Part shown: positions 1 to 9,239 of the stretch, one piece after another
Layout of the letters: every line of letters starts with the position of its first letter
Position numbering within the stretch: position 1 is the first letter of the stretch
Source of the DNA: JBEKIK01 sp963838495
GTDB lineage: Bacteria; Planctomycetota; Planctomycetia; Pirellulales; Thermoguttaceae
Length of the DNA stretch: 64,000 nt
Assembly: GCA_963838495.1 (NCBI GenBank)
Contig: CAWIRC010000001.1
Location: 2,418,001 to 2,482,000, forward strand
Direction of reading: 5' to 3'
Notes under the pieces: generated by a model
What the model was told of the DNA's origin: nothing
Databases searched by the model: none
What the model saw: only the letters and a program-made list of their open reading frames with translations
Program-made: the position numbers and the translations under genes

Positions 1-254
1 CAAATCAGGCCGAAGTATTCCTGGCGCCGGCGGGCATCATCCGGTTCGAGGAGTGCGAGGACCTTAACTTGCGAATAGGCCGGCTGGCGATAATAACCGA
101 TTTCCTCGGTGAGCCGGGCCTCGAAAGGGAAGGAAAGATTCGCGGCAAGATATTCGAAATACTTGCGCAGCCACTTAATGCCCACGTTGGGAAGGGGGCC
201 TTTTTCAATCCCAAGGGCGACGCGGATTCGTTGTTCTTGTTTGTATAATTCCAT
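1..254 (-). CDS. Calcium-binding CCbP-like protein, C-terminus cut by window edge
   Basis: An ATG at 254 opens a frame that runs off the left edge, giving 84 visible residues (MELYKQEQRIRVALG...). The central NLSFPFEAR stretch followed by a VKVLALLEPDDARRR segment resembles the small cyanobacterial calcium-binding CCbP family (Pfam Calcium_bind), in which an FPFEA core precedes a short beta-barrel. The acidic residues around it fit that family. I recognise it by motif only. It lies 41 bp downstream of cysK on the same strand and could be co-transcribed with it. The missing C-terminus prevents a firm call. Confidence 0.5.
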   Translation of the reverse strand, partial: MELYKQEQRIRVALGIEKGPLPNVGIKWLRKYFEYLAANLSFPFEARLTEEIGYYRQPAYSQVKVLALLEPDDARRRQEYFGLI

Positions 255-295
255 GAATATTGGATTTTTCGAGAGCTTGTGAGGGCGCGGCGGCA

Positions 296-1255
296 CTAGC
301 GTTTATCCGCCGCTTCGCCGTCCGATTCCTGGTATAGTGGAGTGGACAAATACCGTTCGCCAAAACTGGCGGCAATGGTGACAATGATTTTCCCGCGGTT
401 TTCGGGCTTTCCGGCCGTGCGCACGGCGGCGGCTACGTTTGCGCCGGTGCTGATTCCGCCCAGGATGCCTTCCTCGCGGGCCAAGCGCCTTGCCCAGGCA
501 AAGGCCTCGTCGTTGGTCACCGTTTCTACGCCGCTTAGGAGGGCGGTGTCGAGGTTTATGGGAATGAAGCCTGCGCCGATGCCTTGGATCTTGTGTGGCC
601 CGGGCTTGCCCCCGGAGATCACCGGCGAATCCACTGGTTCGACGGCTATCGCCCGAAACTTGGGATTCTTTGCCCGAATATAACGAGTTATTCCGGTGAT
701 AGTTCCGCCCGTGCCCACGCCTGCGACGATCACGTCGATTCGTCCGCCGGTGTCTTCCCAGATTTCTTTACCGGTGGTTTTTTCGTGGATTTCGGGATTC
801 GCCGGGTTGTCGAACTGCTGCGGCATCCAACTGTTGGGAGTCGACGCCACGAGTTCTTGTGCCCTGGCAATGGCGCCCTTCATACCGTCTTTGGCGGGCG
901 TGAGAACCAGTTTTGCACCCAAAGCCTGCAACATGCCGCGGCGCTCGAAGCTCATCGACTCGGGCATGGTCAGCGTCAAATCATAGCCTTTTGCCGCGGC
1001 CACGAAGGCCAAGGCGATGCCGGTGTTGCCGCTTGTAGGCTCGATGATCTTGGTCTCGCGAGTGAGGATTCCTTTCTTCTCGGCGTCCTCGATCATCGCC
1101 CGGCCGATGCGGTCCTTCACACTGGAAAACGGATTGAAGAATTCCAACTTCAGCAGCACCGTGGCATATCCGGGCGGGACAATTTGATTAAGCTTCACCA
1201 GCGGCGTATTGTATGTCGTTTGGATAATGTCGGAATATATTTCTTTGCGTGACAT
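296..1255 (-). CDS. cysK: Cysteine synthase (O-acetylserine sulfhydrylase)
   Basis: Cytosolic PLP enzyme that makes cysteine from O-acetylserine and sulfide. At 319 aa it has the usual CysK length. The PLP lysine is K47 in NPFSSVKDR. The substrate loop is EPTSGNTGIALA, the phosphate-binding loop is GVGTGGTITG and the C-terminal serine motif is GGISTGANVAA. The protein ends in a hydrophilic tail and not in an extended CBS region, so a plain CysK is preferred over cystathionine beta-synthase. It is third in a minus-strand set after an Rrf2 regulator and a DUF3034 gene. CymR-type Rrf2 proteins control cysteine genes in Firmicutes, so regulation by the neighbouring Rrf2 is plausible but inferred. 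Confidence 0.95.
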   Translation of the reverse strand: MSRKEIYSDIIQTTYNTPLVKLNQIVPPGYATVLLKLEFFNPFSSVKDRIGRAMIEDAEKKGILTRETKIIEPTSGNTGIALAFVAAAKGYDLTLTMPESMSFERRGMLQALGAKLVLTPAKDGMKGAIARAQELVASTPNSWMPQQFDNPANPEIHEKTTGKEIWEDTGGRIDVIVAGVGTGGTITGITRYIRAKNPKFRAIAVEPVDSPVISGGKPGPHKIQGIGAGFIPINLDTALLSGVETVTNDEAFAWARRLAREEGILGGISTGANVAAAVRTAGKPENRGKIIVTIAASFGERYLSTPLYQESDGEAADKR

Positions 1256-1348
1256 GGCAATCAGTCCTTTTTTCTGGAAATTATAATGTACGGCAAATCG
1301 CCCCCCGGCCCACGCTCTCCCAAGGGACGATGGGAGAGCTCGATATGT

Positions 1349-2353
1349 TTAGTATTCATATTTCAACTGCAACCAGCAGGCGCTGTTTTCTTGGGTATTT
1401 GCAAGCTGGCCAAAAATACCGTAGCCAGCGACCAGCGTGGCATGATTGCTGAGGATGTACCCCAGGTCAAAGGCGTGCCAATTGTTTTCAGCGCCGATCA
1501 GGGGGTCCAATCCGTTGGTGTACGGATTGGTCTGGCCGCGGAATTCGTAGGCCACCACGACTTTGTCCGACGGCAGGTAGACGACGTTGCCCTCGAAGCT
1601 GGCGTGATACGCATCGCCGAAGCCAAGAAAGCCCATATCCGCCGCCTGGCTAAGGCGCAGACCGGCCGTTAAGATCAGCGGCCTGCCGAGAACATCGGGC
1701 GGAATCGTCTTCGTGGCAGTCAAAGTGAAATCGGTGCCGTTTTCGCGGCAATACCCGATATCCTTCAGCGCGCACCCTAGGCGGTTGCTGATGCCGGCAA
1801 TACAGCTATTGTATTTGAAATGGACGCCTGCCGTGACGGCGGGCGCGGCGAAACCGCCGATGGACGTGTCTTCTTTCACCAGCAATCCGCGTATGTTGAA
1901 GGTGTGGAGCCAAACGTCGCTCTGGTTGATGTCCACGGCGGTGGCCTGGCTGATATCGCTTGGCAGCGTACCCAAACCGAATCGATCGGCGCCGTATCCG
2001 AATTCGATCCTCTGGTAGACTGTCTCGGTAACGGTAAATACACTGAGGTTCTTGCGGCCCATGTTGACGTAGGTCGTGGCAACCGAAGGTTTGCCGATCA
2101 CACGGCACTCGTCGCCCGGATTGACCAGGTAAGCCATGGGCGTGATGGCCGCTCCGCCGTAACCTTCGATGGTGTGAAAGGGCAACGGCGGGGCCTTTTC
2201 CGGCCCTGCCGCAGGCGCTGACTCTTCGGCAACCTGTAAAGCGGCATCATCGGCTTCGGCATACGATGCGTACTCGGCGGCCATGGCCACCGATGATTTC
2301 GCGAGCAACGCTATTAAAATCATGCCACAGCACTTCCGTTTACTGTACTTCAT
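1349..2353 (-). CDS. DUF3034 family secreted/outer-membrane beta-barrel-like protein
   Basis: Start chosen at 2353 because an AAGGGGGAAC ribosome site lies just upstream and the protein then begins MKYSKRKCC with a signal peptide (hydrophobic GMILIALLAKSSVAMAA); the longer frame from 2407 has no signal-peptide start. The mature part matches the DUF3034 pattern: YGGAAITPMAYLVNPG, TYVNMGRKNLSVFTVTET, GYGADRFGLG, GVHFKYN and GYGIFGQL near the end. Alternating hydrophobic strands and a terminal aromatic (KYEY) suggest an outer-membrane barrel. The function of the family is not established. It lies between the Rrf2 gene (51 bp) and cysK (93 bp), so it is probably in the same transcript; a link to sulfur uptake is inference only. 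Confidence 0.8.
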   Translation of the reverse strand: MKYSKRKCCGMILIALLAKSSVAMAAEYASYAEADDAALQVAEESAPAAGPEKAPPLPFHTIEGYGGAAITPMAYLVNPGDECRVIGKPSVATTYVNMGRKNLSVFTVTETVYQRIEFGYGADRFGLGTLPSDISQATAVDINQSDVWLHTFNIRGLLVKEDTSIGGFAAPAVTAGVHFKYNSCIAGISNRLGCALKDIGYCRENGTDFTLTATKTIPPDVLGRPLILTAGLRLSQAADMGFLGFGDAYHASFEGNVVYLPSDKVVVAYEFRGQTNPYTNGLDPLIGAENNWHAFDLGYILSNHATLVAGYGIFGQLANTQENSACWLQLKYEY

Positions 2354-2403
2354 GAGTGGGTTCCCCCTTGGGCTAGAGATATCACAAAATTTCGTACAAT
2401 CCA

Positions 2404-2849
2404 TCAAATGACATATTCCAGCGGGGCCGTTCGTTCGGCCACCGTTTTTTCAATGTCGATCAAATCTCGTAGCGTCGTTGAATCGTAAACTTTCTCCACG
2501 GCATCGCGAGCCCTGCGCCAGACTTCCAGAAATGCACATCGACCATTGATCGGGCACAGCGTTTTGCCAGATACGCAGTTAACCGGCGCCAGCGACCCGT
2601 CCACGACCGGATGACGTCGCCGACGGTAATCGTCTCGGGAGACACAGCCAGCACGTATCCTCCATAGTTTCCGCGCCTGGAATCCACTTCCCGCGAGTTT
2701 TTCAAACTTTGGAGAATCAGCTCCAAAAACCGGGGCGGAATAGCCTGGGCTTCGGCGATCTCGGCCGCACTGACAGGCTCGCCGCCATAATGTTTGGCCA
2801 ATTCAAACAGGGCCCTGAGCGTGTACTGGCATTTTTGTGAAATGTGCAT
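2404..2849 (-). CDS. Rrf2/IscR-family transcriptional regulator (frameshifted)
   Basis: The N-terminal winged helix is typical: MHISQKCQYTLRALFELA, then AEIAEAQAIPPRFLELIL and the wing RRGNYGGYVLAV. After ETITVGDVIR the frame changes near 2607; the other frame continues VDGSLAPVNCVSG and then CPINGRCAFLEVW, ending LEYVI at 2404. One missing base explains the shift. The restored protein is about 148 aa, normal for Rrf2. It keeps three cysteines spaced C-x6-C-x5-C at the position where IscR and relatives bind an Fe-S cluster. It is the first gene of the set leading to DUF3034 and cysK and has a promoter overlapped by an IscR-like palindrome, so autoregulation is likely. Confidence 0.85.
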
Positions 2850-2901
2850 AACAGTCCGGGATTAAATATTATTAGGGACACTGGCAAGTTAAATTTGTTC
2901 T

Positions 2902-2930
2902 ATTATGCACAATCGGACTTAATTAGTCAA
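2902..2930 (-). promoter_or_regulatory. Sigma-70-type promoter of the Rrf2 gene
   Basis: Read on the minus strand, -35 TTGACT (2930-2925) and -10 CATAAT (2907-2902) are separated by exactly 17 bases, placing the transcription start about 45 bases before the Rrf2 ATG. The -35 box is embedded in the palindrome at 2916-2928. Confidence 0.6.
2916..2928. promoter_or_regulatory. Putative Rrf2/IscR-type operator
   Basis: GACT-TAATT-AGTC is a perfect palindrome with the GACT-N5-AGTC core of IscR type 1 sites. It overlaps the -35 box of the Rrf2 promoter, the classical arrangement for repression. The assignment is by resemblance. Confidence 0.5.
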
Positions 2931-2960
2931 TACTTTATCGAATTATGTTTATACAATAAT

Positions 2961-2973
2961 CACTAATATAGTG
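2961..2973. promoter_or_regulatory. Second palindrome upstream of the Rrf2 gene
   Basis: CACTA-ata-TAGTG is an uninterrupted inverted repeat in an AT-rich stretch, 112 bp before the Rrf2 start. It could be an accessory operator or a chance palindrome. Confidence 0.3.
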
Positions 2974-3057
2974 AATATTATTCTATTTAAGGATTGAGTA
3001 AGGCGGGATAGGCCAGCCCTAAATAATTGACAAGCCCTGGGAAATTCTCCCGCTCTT

Positions 3058-3089
3058 CGACCAACCGACCATGCTACGCATGGTGCCCG
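3058..3089. repeat. Palindromic repeat, ACCATGC-type family, copy 1
   Basis: ACCATGC-TAC-GCATGGT hairpin followed by GCCCG, in the gap between the decarboxylase and Rrf2 genes. Related copies lie at 13499, 38665 and 63363; the 63363 copy shares the same 5' flank (CGACCAACCG). Confidence 0.7.
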
Positions 3090-3122
3090 TTGCGGCTTTA
3101 CATAGCTAGAATTTGCTAATTT

Positions 3123-4277
3123 CTAATCCCTATCATCCACGTCCTGATTTATATGCAGGACCTTGGCCGGGGGGAAGCCGTTGAAATAGGTCGAGGAGGC
3201 GTGGCTGTAGGCGCCGATATTTTCGCTGTAGACCAGGTCGCCGAGCCTTAGGTCGGGCAGTTCCTCGGCCAGGGAGATGGTGTCTAGGGCATCGCAGGTG
3301 GGGCCAAACACGGCGGAGATTTGCTTTGAGCCGTTTTTAAAGGCCTTGATTGCGTACTGGCAATGGTCGAATATGACGCCGGAAAAGGTGTGGTAGACGC
3401 CGTCGTTTATATAGTAGCAGCGCTTGCCGTCGCGCTCGGCCTTGCCGATCACCTTGGCCACCAGCGTGGCGGCGGTGGCCACGAGGAAGCGGCCGGGCTC
3501 GGCGAGGATTTCGATGTTTTTGGGGAACAGGCGCTTCAGTTCGGAATTGATGCGTTTGGCCAGTTTGCGGAAGGGTTCCACTCCGCTGTTGTATCGGGCG
3601 GGAAAGCCGCCGCCGATATCGAGGAGTTTGAGGTTGCAGCCGCGTTGTTGAGCCTCTTCGAAAATACCGGCCGCCAGGTTCAGGGCCTGGACATAGTTTT
3701 CGAAGTTGGTGGTTTGGCTGCCGACGTGGAAGCTGAGGCCCTCGACGATCAATCCGGCGCAATTGGCGGCCTCGATAAGTTCGACTGCCTCGCCGGACGA
3801 GGCCCCGAACTTGGAGCTGAGTTCGACCATGGCCCCGGTGTTGGGCACGCGGATCCTGAGGGCCAGCCCGGCGTGCGGGGCGTACTTGCGGATCTTCTCG
3901 ATCTCCTCGAAATTGTCGTAGGTGACCAGGGGCTTGTACAGATCGAGCTCCATGAGGGTCTCGTTGGCCTTGATGGGATTGGCATAGATGATCTTGTCCC
4001 AGATGAAATCCTGGCGCTGGCGGGGGGGCTGGTCTTTGATGTTCTCGTAGACGATTTGGAACTCGGGCATGGAGGCCACGTCGAAACTCGCCCCGACCTG
4101 GTAAAAGGTGCGGACTATGGCCGGGTCGGGATTGGCCTTTACGGCGTAATAGGCCTGCACGCGGGGCAAATATCGCTTGAATTCGGCGTAATTTTTCCTC
4201 AGCGCCGCGTGATCGACCACGTACAGCGGCGTGCCGTGCTCCTGGGCGAGTTTTTTTAGCGTGCTTTTGCTGATCAT
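3123..4277 (-). CDS. Fold-type III PLP decarboxylase (ornithine/lysine decarboxylase)
   Basis: 384 aa, complete. The PLP lysine is K48 in YYAVKANPDP. The fold III pattern follows with FDVASMPEF, FHVGSQ, LDIGGGFPARY, the phosphate-binding AEPGRFLVA and the catalytic-cysteine region GPTCDALD, ending in YSENIGAYSHAS and FNGFPP. The length and the absence of a DapDC-specific tail favour ornithine or lysine decarboxylase over diaminopimelate decarboxylase. The next gene on the same strand is a homospermidine synthase 199 bp upstream, so the likely product is putrescine for homospermidine. Substrate choice between ornithine and lysine cannot be settled by eye. Confidence 0.88.
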   Translation of the reverse strand: MISKSTLKKLAQEHGTPLYVVDHAALRKNYAEFKRYLPRVQAYYAVKANPDPAIVRTFYQVGASFDVASMPEFQIVYENIKDQPPRQRQDFIWDKIIYANPIKANETLMELDLYKPLVTYDNFEEIEKIRKYAPHAGLALRIRVPNTGAMVELSSKFGASSGEAVELIEAANCAGLIVEGLSFHVGSQTTNFENYVQALNLAAGIFEEAQQRGCNLKLLDIGGGFPARYNSGVEPFRKLAKRINSELKRLFPKNIEILAEPGRFLVATAATLVAKVIGKAERDGKRCYYINDGVYHTFSGVIFDHCQYAIKAFKNGSKQISAVFGPTCDALDTISLAEELPDLRLGDLVYSENIGAYSHASSTYFNGFPPAKVLHINQDVDDRD

Positions 4278-4355
4278 CGCAATGGGTATAAGTTATCAGT
4301 TTTCAGATTTAAGTCAAGAATTAATAATGTTTTTTACCCGCCATGTTGCGTCAAT

Positions 4356-4386
4356 GTTGGGGCAGCAGTTAAACTGCTGCCCCAAC
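4356..4386. repeat. REP hairpin of the RAYT-associated family
   Basis: GTTGGGGCAGCAGTT, one centre base, then its exact reverse complement: 15-bp perfect arms. It belongs to the same family as the hairpins flanking the transposase at 36.1-36.7 kb. Confidence 0.85.
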
Positions 4387-4476
4387 AGAAAAGTCCCGGC
4401 ACTTGTGCCCGGCGAAGTAAATGTGGATCGCGAAACCGCGAGCGGTTTTTATCGGCACCCGGCATTCCGCGTTTAT

Positions 4477-5932
4477 TCAATTATTTTCATCCACGATGAA
4501 GTTTTTGAACTGCCATGGGTCGTCCCAATCGAGATCGGCCCGGTTGAAGCCATCGAAGGCGTTGGCATAGTATTTAAGCGGCGTCCAATCGGAGGGGACG
4601 GAGAGCGACTGGCCCAGGTAGGGGTTGGATATATCGAGCACGAAATCGTGGGGCAGGTCGTCGGGCACGCACACGCCGCGGCTGGGATTTTGCATCATCC
4701 ACATGGCGGCCGCCACGGCCGAAATGGCCACCTGCATGGTGGTGGCGTTCTGGTGGGGGACCAGGCGCCGGGACTCCTCGATGTCGAGGATGCTGCCCGT
4801 CCACCAGGAATTATAGGCGTGGCCCATAAGGAGAGCACCAGGATGTCGGCGCCGCTGGTAATCTCGTCGGTCATGATCCGCAAGTTGGGCTGCAACTGGT
4901 AGCCGTATCCGCGAAGTTCGTTGAGCGAGGCGATTGCCGAGTCGCATGGGCAATAGGCGTAATGCACGGTGGGACGGTAGATCGGGCGGCCGTCCTGCCA
5001 GACCGTGAGCTTGTCGGAGATGGTGAAGGCCTCGCCGTGGCGGACGACCATGCCGTGGATGCGATAATTGGGCACCCAGGATTGGACCCAGGTGTTTATG
5101 CCCATGCGGGCCAGGCAGATTTGATTTCGGGGGCCCTCGGGATGTTCGTAGGCCAAGGGCGGGAGTTGTTTTTCATGGGTACCCCAGCCCATTTCGGCGG
5201 TGGTGGTGCCTTCCTCGCGGAAGCCCTCGATGCTCCAGGTATTGACGAACTCGTCAACCTGCTTGGGACGGTCGGTGATTTGGGTGTCGCGTTCGGAGCA
5301 GTGGATCACCTTTACGCCCAGTTTCATGGCAAGGCGGTTGAAAACCCGGTCGGCGGCCAGTTGGGCAATTTCCTCCGCATCGCGGCCGGTCGCCTTTTTT
5401 CGTCGAGCATGCGTTGGGCGATGTCCAAAAGCCCCTTCTTGGTCCAATGTGAGATCAGTCCGGGGTTGGCGCCATGTTCAAGGACCGCGGTGGGGCCGGG
5501 TTGGGGCCAGCCGGCGGTCATGCGGCGAACGTTCATGTGCCGCCAATACAGGGTGCGGGTGGTGGGATGTTTGTTGTCGCCGCTGCCGTAAGGATCCCAG
5601 ACCTCGACCGAGGTGTTGACATATAAAACGCCGCGGTCGTGACACCACTTAAGGATTTCGCAGCAGTCGATGTTCCAGGCCAGGTCGATGATCAAGTCGC
5701 CGGCGGAGGCGTGTTTTTCCAATTCCGAGGCGAGATTTTGGGGAGTTATTTGCCGCCGAATCCAATGCACGCCCTTTGCGGTCCAGGGTTTGAGGATGCC
5801 GGCGCGGTCCTCGAAATCCATCACCGAGACATTGGCCGGCGGGATGCGGAAGTGTTTTATAAAAATGGGTAGTGCGCACTGGGCAACTGCGCCATAACCT
5901 AAAAAAAGGACGCGATTGGGAAAGTCGAGCAT
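4477..5932 (-). CDS. hss: Homospermidine synthase (two frameshifts)
   Basis: NAD-dependent enzyme that condenses two putrescines (or spermidine plus putrescine) into homospermidine; related to saccharopine dehydrogenases. The N-terminal frame (from 5932) has the Rossmann start RVLFLGYGAVAQCALP and LIIDLAWNIDC, NTSVEVW, LEHGANPGLISH. The frame changes near 5398, where a run of six A (minus strand) appears to lack one base, then continues KATGRDAEEIAQLAADR. It changes again near 4838 into GALLMGHAYNSWWTG and ends DPWQFKNFIVDENN. All family blocks are present in order and the restored length is about 485 aa. The shifts therefore look like sequence errors. The neighbouring PLP decarboxylase would supply its substrate. 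Confidence 0.85.
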
Positions 5933-6008
5933 GTTTTTATCTTGGATTGGTTAATTCGACACGGAGGCGCAGGGCACACGGAAAAATGGGAAAAACAAAG
6001 AACGGCAG

Positions 6009-6036
6009 GCCACCGGTGTATTCACCGGAGGCTAAG
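6009..6036. repeat. GGGGGCTAAAT-type palindrome, degenerate copy 1
   Basis: CACCGGTG-TATT-CACCGG hairpin followed by AGGCTAAGT. It is a diverged member of the family with better copies at 12466, 31633, 40847 and 51062. Confidence 0.65.
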
Positions 6037-6130
6037 TATTCGCATTGTACAAACATTTGCATTGTACAAATATTCGCATTTTTACTCCGTGCACTCCGTG
6101 CCTCCGTGTTGTATGTTATTGGTTTTATTT

Positions 6131-6161
6131 GTTGGGGCAGCAGTTGAACTGCTGCCCCAAC
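6131..6161. repeat. REP hairpin of the RAYT-associated family
   Basis: Same 15-bp arms as the copy at 4356 (GTTGGGGCAGCAGTT), differing only in the centre base. It ends 7 bp after the phosphofructokinase gene on the minus strand, so it could also act as that gene's transcript end. Confidence 0.85.
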
Positions 6162-6168
6162 GCGAAAT

Positions 6169-7491
6169 TTAGTCGTTCACGTACGTTTCCAGGAACCGGG
6201 CCAGGCGGTGGAAGTCGGTGTCGGGCTCGATGTAGCGGACCACCGTGACCAGCGTGGCCGGATCGACCAGCTGGTTGAACGGCACGTAGTTCAGTTCCAA
6301 CTGGCCGGAGACGGAGACCATCACGCCGTCGAGCCGTTTTTCGACCAGCGCCCGATAGGCGCCCACGCCGAGCTGGCTGCCGAGCATCACGTCGAAGGCC
6401 TGGGGCTGGGCGCAGCGGCACTCGTAGCCGAGTTGCAGGCCGGTGATCTTCCGCTTCTTGCCGGTCTGCTTGGTGTATTCCTTGGCCACCAGGTCGGCGA
6501 ACAGGCGGCTGAGGTTGAGCTTGGAGATGGCGATGTGCCCGTGCTCGTCGCGGGGGACGCCCTCGATGTGCGTGTGGGGCAGATACTCGGCCAGGCCCTC
6601 GGCGATCACGATCACGCCGAACTCCTTGCCTTCGGCCTCCTCGCGGACGCGCATCGTGGCCACGATGCGGTTGACCACTTCGTCGAGGTCCATCACGCGG
6701 CGGATGCGTGGTCTTGCCGGTTTTGCGGGTCGGTGATTTCCTCGCTGGCTTCGTACTTGCCGGTGATGTCCTCGACGCTGATCACCAGGCTGGCCTCGCC
6801 GGCGATGGCCGCCCCGTAGGCCAGCCAGCCGGCGCTGCGGCCCATCGTCTCGGCCATGAAGTAGCTGCGGTTGGCCTCGGCGTCGGCCAGCAGGTTGCGG
6901 ATTTCGCCGGCCAGGACGTCCACCGCCGTGAAGTAGCCGAAGGTGAAGTCGATGCCCGATGTAGTCGTTGTCGATCGTCTTCGGCAGGTGGACGACGGGG
7001 ATGTGCTTGCGCCCCGGCGGCAGCTGCTCCTGGAAGAGCTTGAACTTGTTGGCCGTCTTCAGCGTGTCGTCGCCGCCGATGGAGATCAGGGCGTCGACGC
7101 CGATGCGACACCAGGGCGTCGTAGACGGCCTTCAAGCGGGGCGGTCCGCTTGGGGTCTTTCAGGTGGGCCGGCTCGGAAACGTCCTTGCCCGGATTGGTC
7201 CGGGCGGTGCCGATCAGGATGCCCTGGCTGTTGCGGGTCCGCTTCAGCATGTTGTGCGTGATGCGGATGTAGTCGCGGCCCTCGACCATGGGATGATCGG
7301 GGCCATACTCGACCAGGTGCGAATAGCCGTGCAGGATGCCGAACACGTCGATGTTGTTGCGCAGGAACGAAACGGCGGCGGTGGAGATCACGGCGTTGGC
7401 CGCCGGGGCCGGCCCGCCGGCAAACAGAATCGCCACCCGGTGAATGTTCGACGTCGGCAAATGCGGCGGCCTGGATAAGCGTAGTGCTCAT
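6169..7491 (-). CDS. pfp: Pyrophosphate-type 6-phosphofructokinase (about six frameshifts)
   Basis: Glycolytic/gluconeogenic fructose-6-phosphate 1-phosphotransferase. Starting MSTTLIQAAAFA at 7491, the blocks appear in order over several frames: VAILFAGGPAPAANAVIS, then LISIGGDDTLKTANKFK, VHLPKTIDNDYIG, AETMGRSAGWLAYGAA, IVIAEGLAEYLP and ITGLQLGYECRC, ending FLETYVND. GGDD (where ATP enzymes have GGDG) and PKTIDND (where ATP enzymes have GTIDND) are the two hallmarks of PPi dependence. Frame changes occur near 7455, 7140, 7105, 6958, 6725 and 6705; most are repaired by removing one base. No key residue is lost, so error is likelier than decay. A second, also broken, copy lies at 42.2 kb. Confidence 0.85.
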
Positions 7492-7493
7492 GG

Positions 7494-7530
7494 TTAGTGG
7501 TTGGTAGTTCGGTGGTTAGCGGTTAGTATG
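7494..7530. repeat. Degenerate 7-nt tandem array
   Basis: Short units resembling GGTTAGT/GGTTGGT/AGTTCGG/GGTTAGC repeat with a 7-base period in the gap between accC and the phosphofructokinase start. It is similar in type to arrays at 8928, 32385, 33643/34703 and 46440. Confidence 0.6.
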
Positions 7531-7565
7531 CCATTCATTATTCGTCATTTCGCATTCATCATTTT

Positions 7566-8917
7566 TCACCTCGGCCAGGTGCGTTCGATGAACGTCGTAT
7601 CGACCTGCGCCTTGTACGAAGGCCGAGTGATTCGAGGATCTTCTGGTGCAGAGGGATCGTGGTCTTGACGCCCTCGATTCGCAATTCGCCCAGGGCCCGC
7701 TTCATGCAGGCGATGGCTTCCTGCCGGGTCGGCTGGTGGACGATCAGCTTGCCGATCATCGAATCGTAGTACGGCGAGACCACGTAGCCTCGTGGACGTG
7801 CGAATCGAAGCGCACGCCGAACCCGCCGGGGATGCAGCCAGCGCGTGATTGTTGCCCGGCGTGGGGCGGAAATTCTTGTCCGGGTCTTCGGCGTTGATGC
7901 GGCACTCGATGGCCGCCCCCGTCTGCCCGATGTCTTCCTGGCGGAAGGGCAGCGGCTCGCCGGCGGCCACGCGGATCTGCGCCTTGATCAGGTCGATGCC
8001 GGTGACCATCTCGGTCACGGGATGCTCGACCTGGATGCGGGCGTTCATCTCGATGAAGTAGAAATTGCCCGTGGCGATCGACGATGAACTCCACCGTGCC
8101 GGCGTTGGTGTAGTTGGCGGCGCTGGACCAGGCGGACGGCCGCGTCGCACATGGCCGTGCGGGTTTCCTGGGTCGAGCCGCGGGGCGGGGCTCTCCTCGA
8201 TCAGCTTCTGGTGCCGCCGCTGCATCGTGCAGTCGCGCTCCCAGAGGTGCACCACGTTGCCGTGCTTGTCGGCCAGCACCTGGACCTCGACGTGGCGGGG
8301 ATGCTCGATGTATTTTTCCAGGTAGATGTCGGCGTTGCCGAAGGCGGCCTCGGCCTCGGCCTGGGCCTGCTGCAACGGCGGCCTTCAGCGCCAGGTCGTT
8401 CACGGCCACGCGCATGCCGCGGCCGCCGCCGCCCGCCGCCGCCTTGATCAGCACCGGAAAGCCCAACTTGGTGGGCCAGCGAGATGGCCTGGGCCTCGCT
8501 TTCCACCAGCCCCTCGCTGCCGGGCACGGTGGGCACGTCGACTTGCTTGGCCAGTTTGCGGGCGGCATTCTTGTCGCCCACCAGGGCCATCGCCTCGTGC
8601 GTGGGGCCGATGAACTCGATCTCGCAACTGCGGCAGACCTCGGCGAAATGGGCGTTCTCGGCCAGAAAGCCGTAGCCCGGATGAATCGCCTGCACGTTGC
8701 CGATCTCGGCGGCGCTGATGACGCGGTCGATCTTCAGGTAGCTGTCGGCGGCCTTGGGCGGGCCGACGCAATAGGCCTCGTCGGCCAGGTCCAGGTAGGC
8801 GGCGCCCCGGTCGGCCTCGCTGAAGATGGCCACCGTTTCGATGCCCAGCTCGCGGCAGGCACGAAAGATCCGCAGGGCGATTTCGCCCCGATTGGCAACT
8901 AGAATTCGTTTGAACAT
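7566..8917 (-). CDS. accC: Biotin carboxylase subunit of acetyl-CoA carboxylase (many frameshifts)
   Basis: ATP-grasp enzyme that carboxylates the biotin on AccB in the first step of fatty-acid synthesis. The start MFKRILVANRGEIALRI is canonical. Across successive frames come AIHPGYGFLAEN, the glycine-rich loop AAAGGGGRGMRVA, YIEHPRHVEVQVL, RDCTMQRRHQKLIEE, FYFIEMNARIQVEHPVTE, GVRFDSHVHE, SPYYDSMIGKLI and finally VDTTFIERTW. About nine single-base shifts are needed, near 8475, 8377, 8168, 8120, 8077, 7857, 7833, 7787 and 7615, most of them extra bases. The restored length is about 450 aa, as expected. It follows accB and pepQ on the same strand, a usual planctomycete order. I see no loss of catalytic residues. 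Confidence 0.88.
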
Positions 8918-8927
8918 ATTAAAGTTT

Positions 8928-8965
8928 ACAGTTTACGGTTTACAGTTTTCAGTTCACGGTGAAGT
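8928..8965. repeat. Degenerate 7-nt tandem array
   Basis: Units AGTTTAC, AGTTTAC, GGTTTAC, AGTTTTC, AGTTCAC in strict 7-base register, about 10 bp before the accC start codon on the opposite sense. Confidence 0.65.
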
Positions 8966-9013
8966 TGTCCCGTAATTTACATTCATTCCGGTTGTATTTA
9001 TCCGGGGCTGCTA

Positions 9014-9046
9014 TGTCGAGGCGGCAGTTAAATTGCCGCACAACAT
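9014..9046. repeat. Degenerate REP hairpin of the RAYT-associated family
   Basis: GGCGGCAGTTAAATTGCCGC with diverged outer arms (TATGT...ACATA), between accC and accB. It looks like an old copy of the hairpins at 4356 and 6131. Confidence 0.5.
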
Positions 9047-9239
9047 ACCCACGCAACGCGAATCCGCAAGCGGTTTACTTCACTTATTGCATATTTCAAA
9101 TCGAACAAGAATGATAATGCTTTTGTGTATGCCAAACTTTAACATTTATCTTTGTTCAATTTGCAATTTGAAATTTGCAATTACTCAATTTGCAATATTA
9201 AAACACTCACTTAAAATGCACACAAATTTCGACACGACC

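Noticed and set aside
5392..5404. Programmed -1 frameshifting on the A-run in homospermidine synthase
   Set aside because: The A6-G stretch is not in the codon register needed for tandem slippage, there is no obvious stimulatory stem, and many other genes here have frameshifts without slippery sites.
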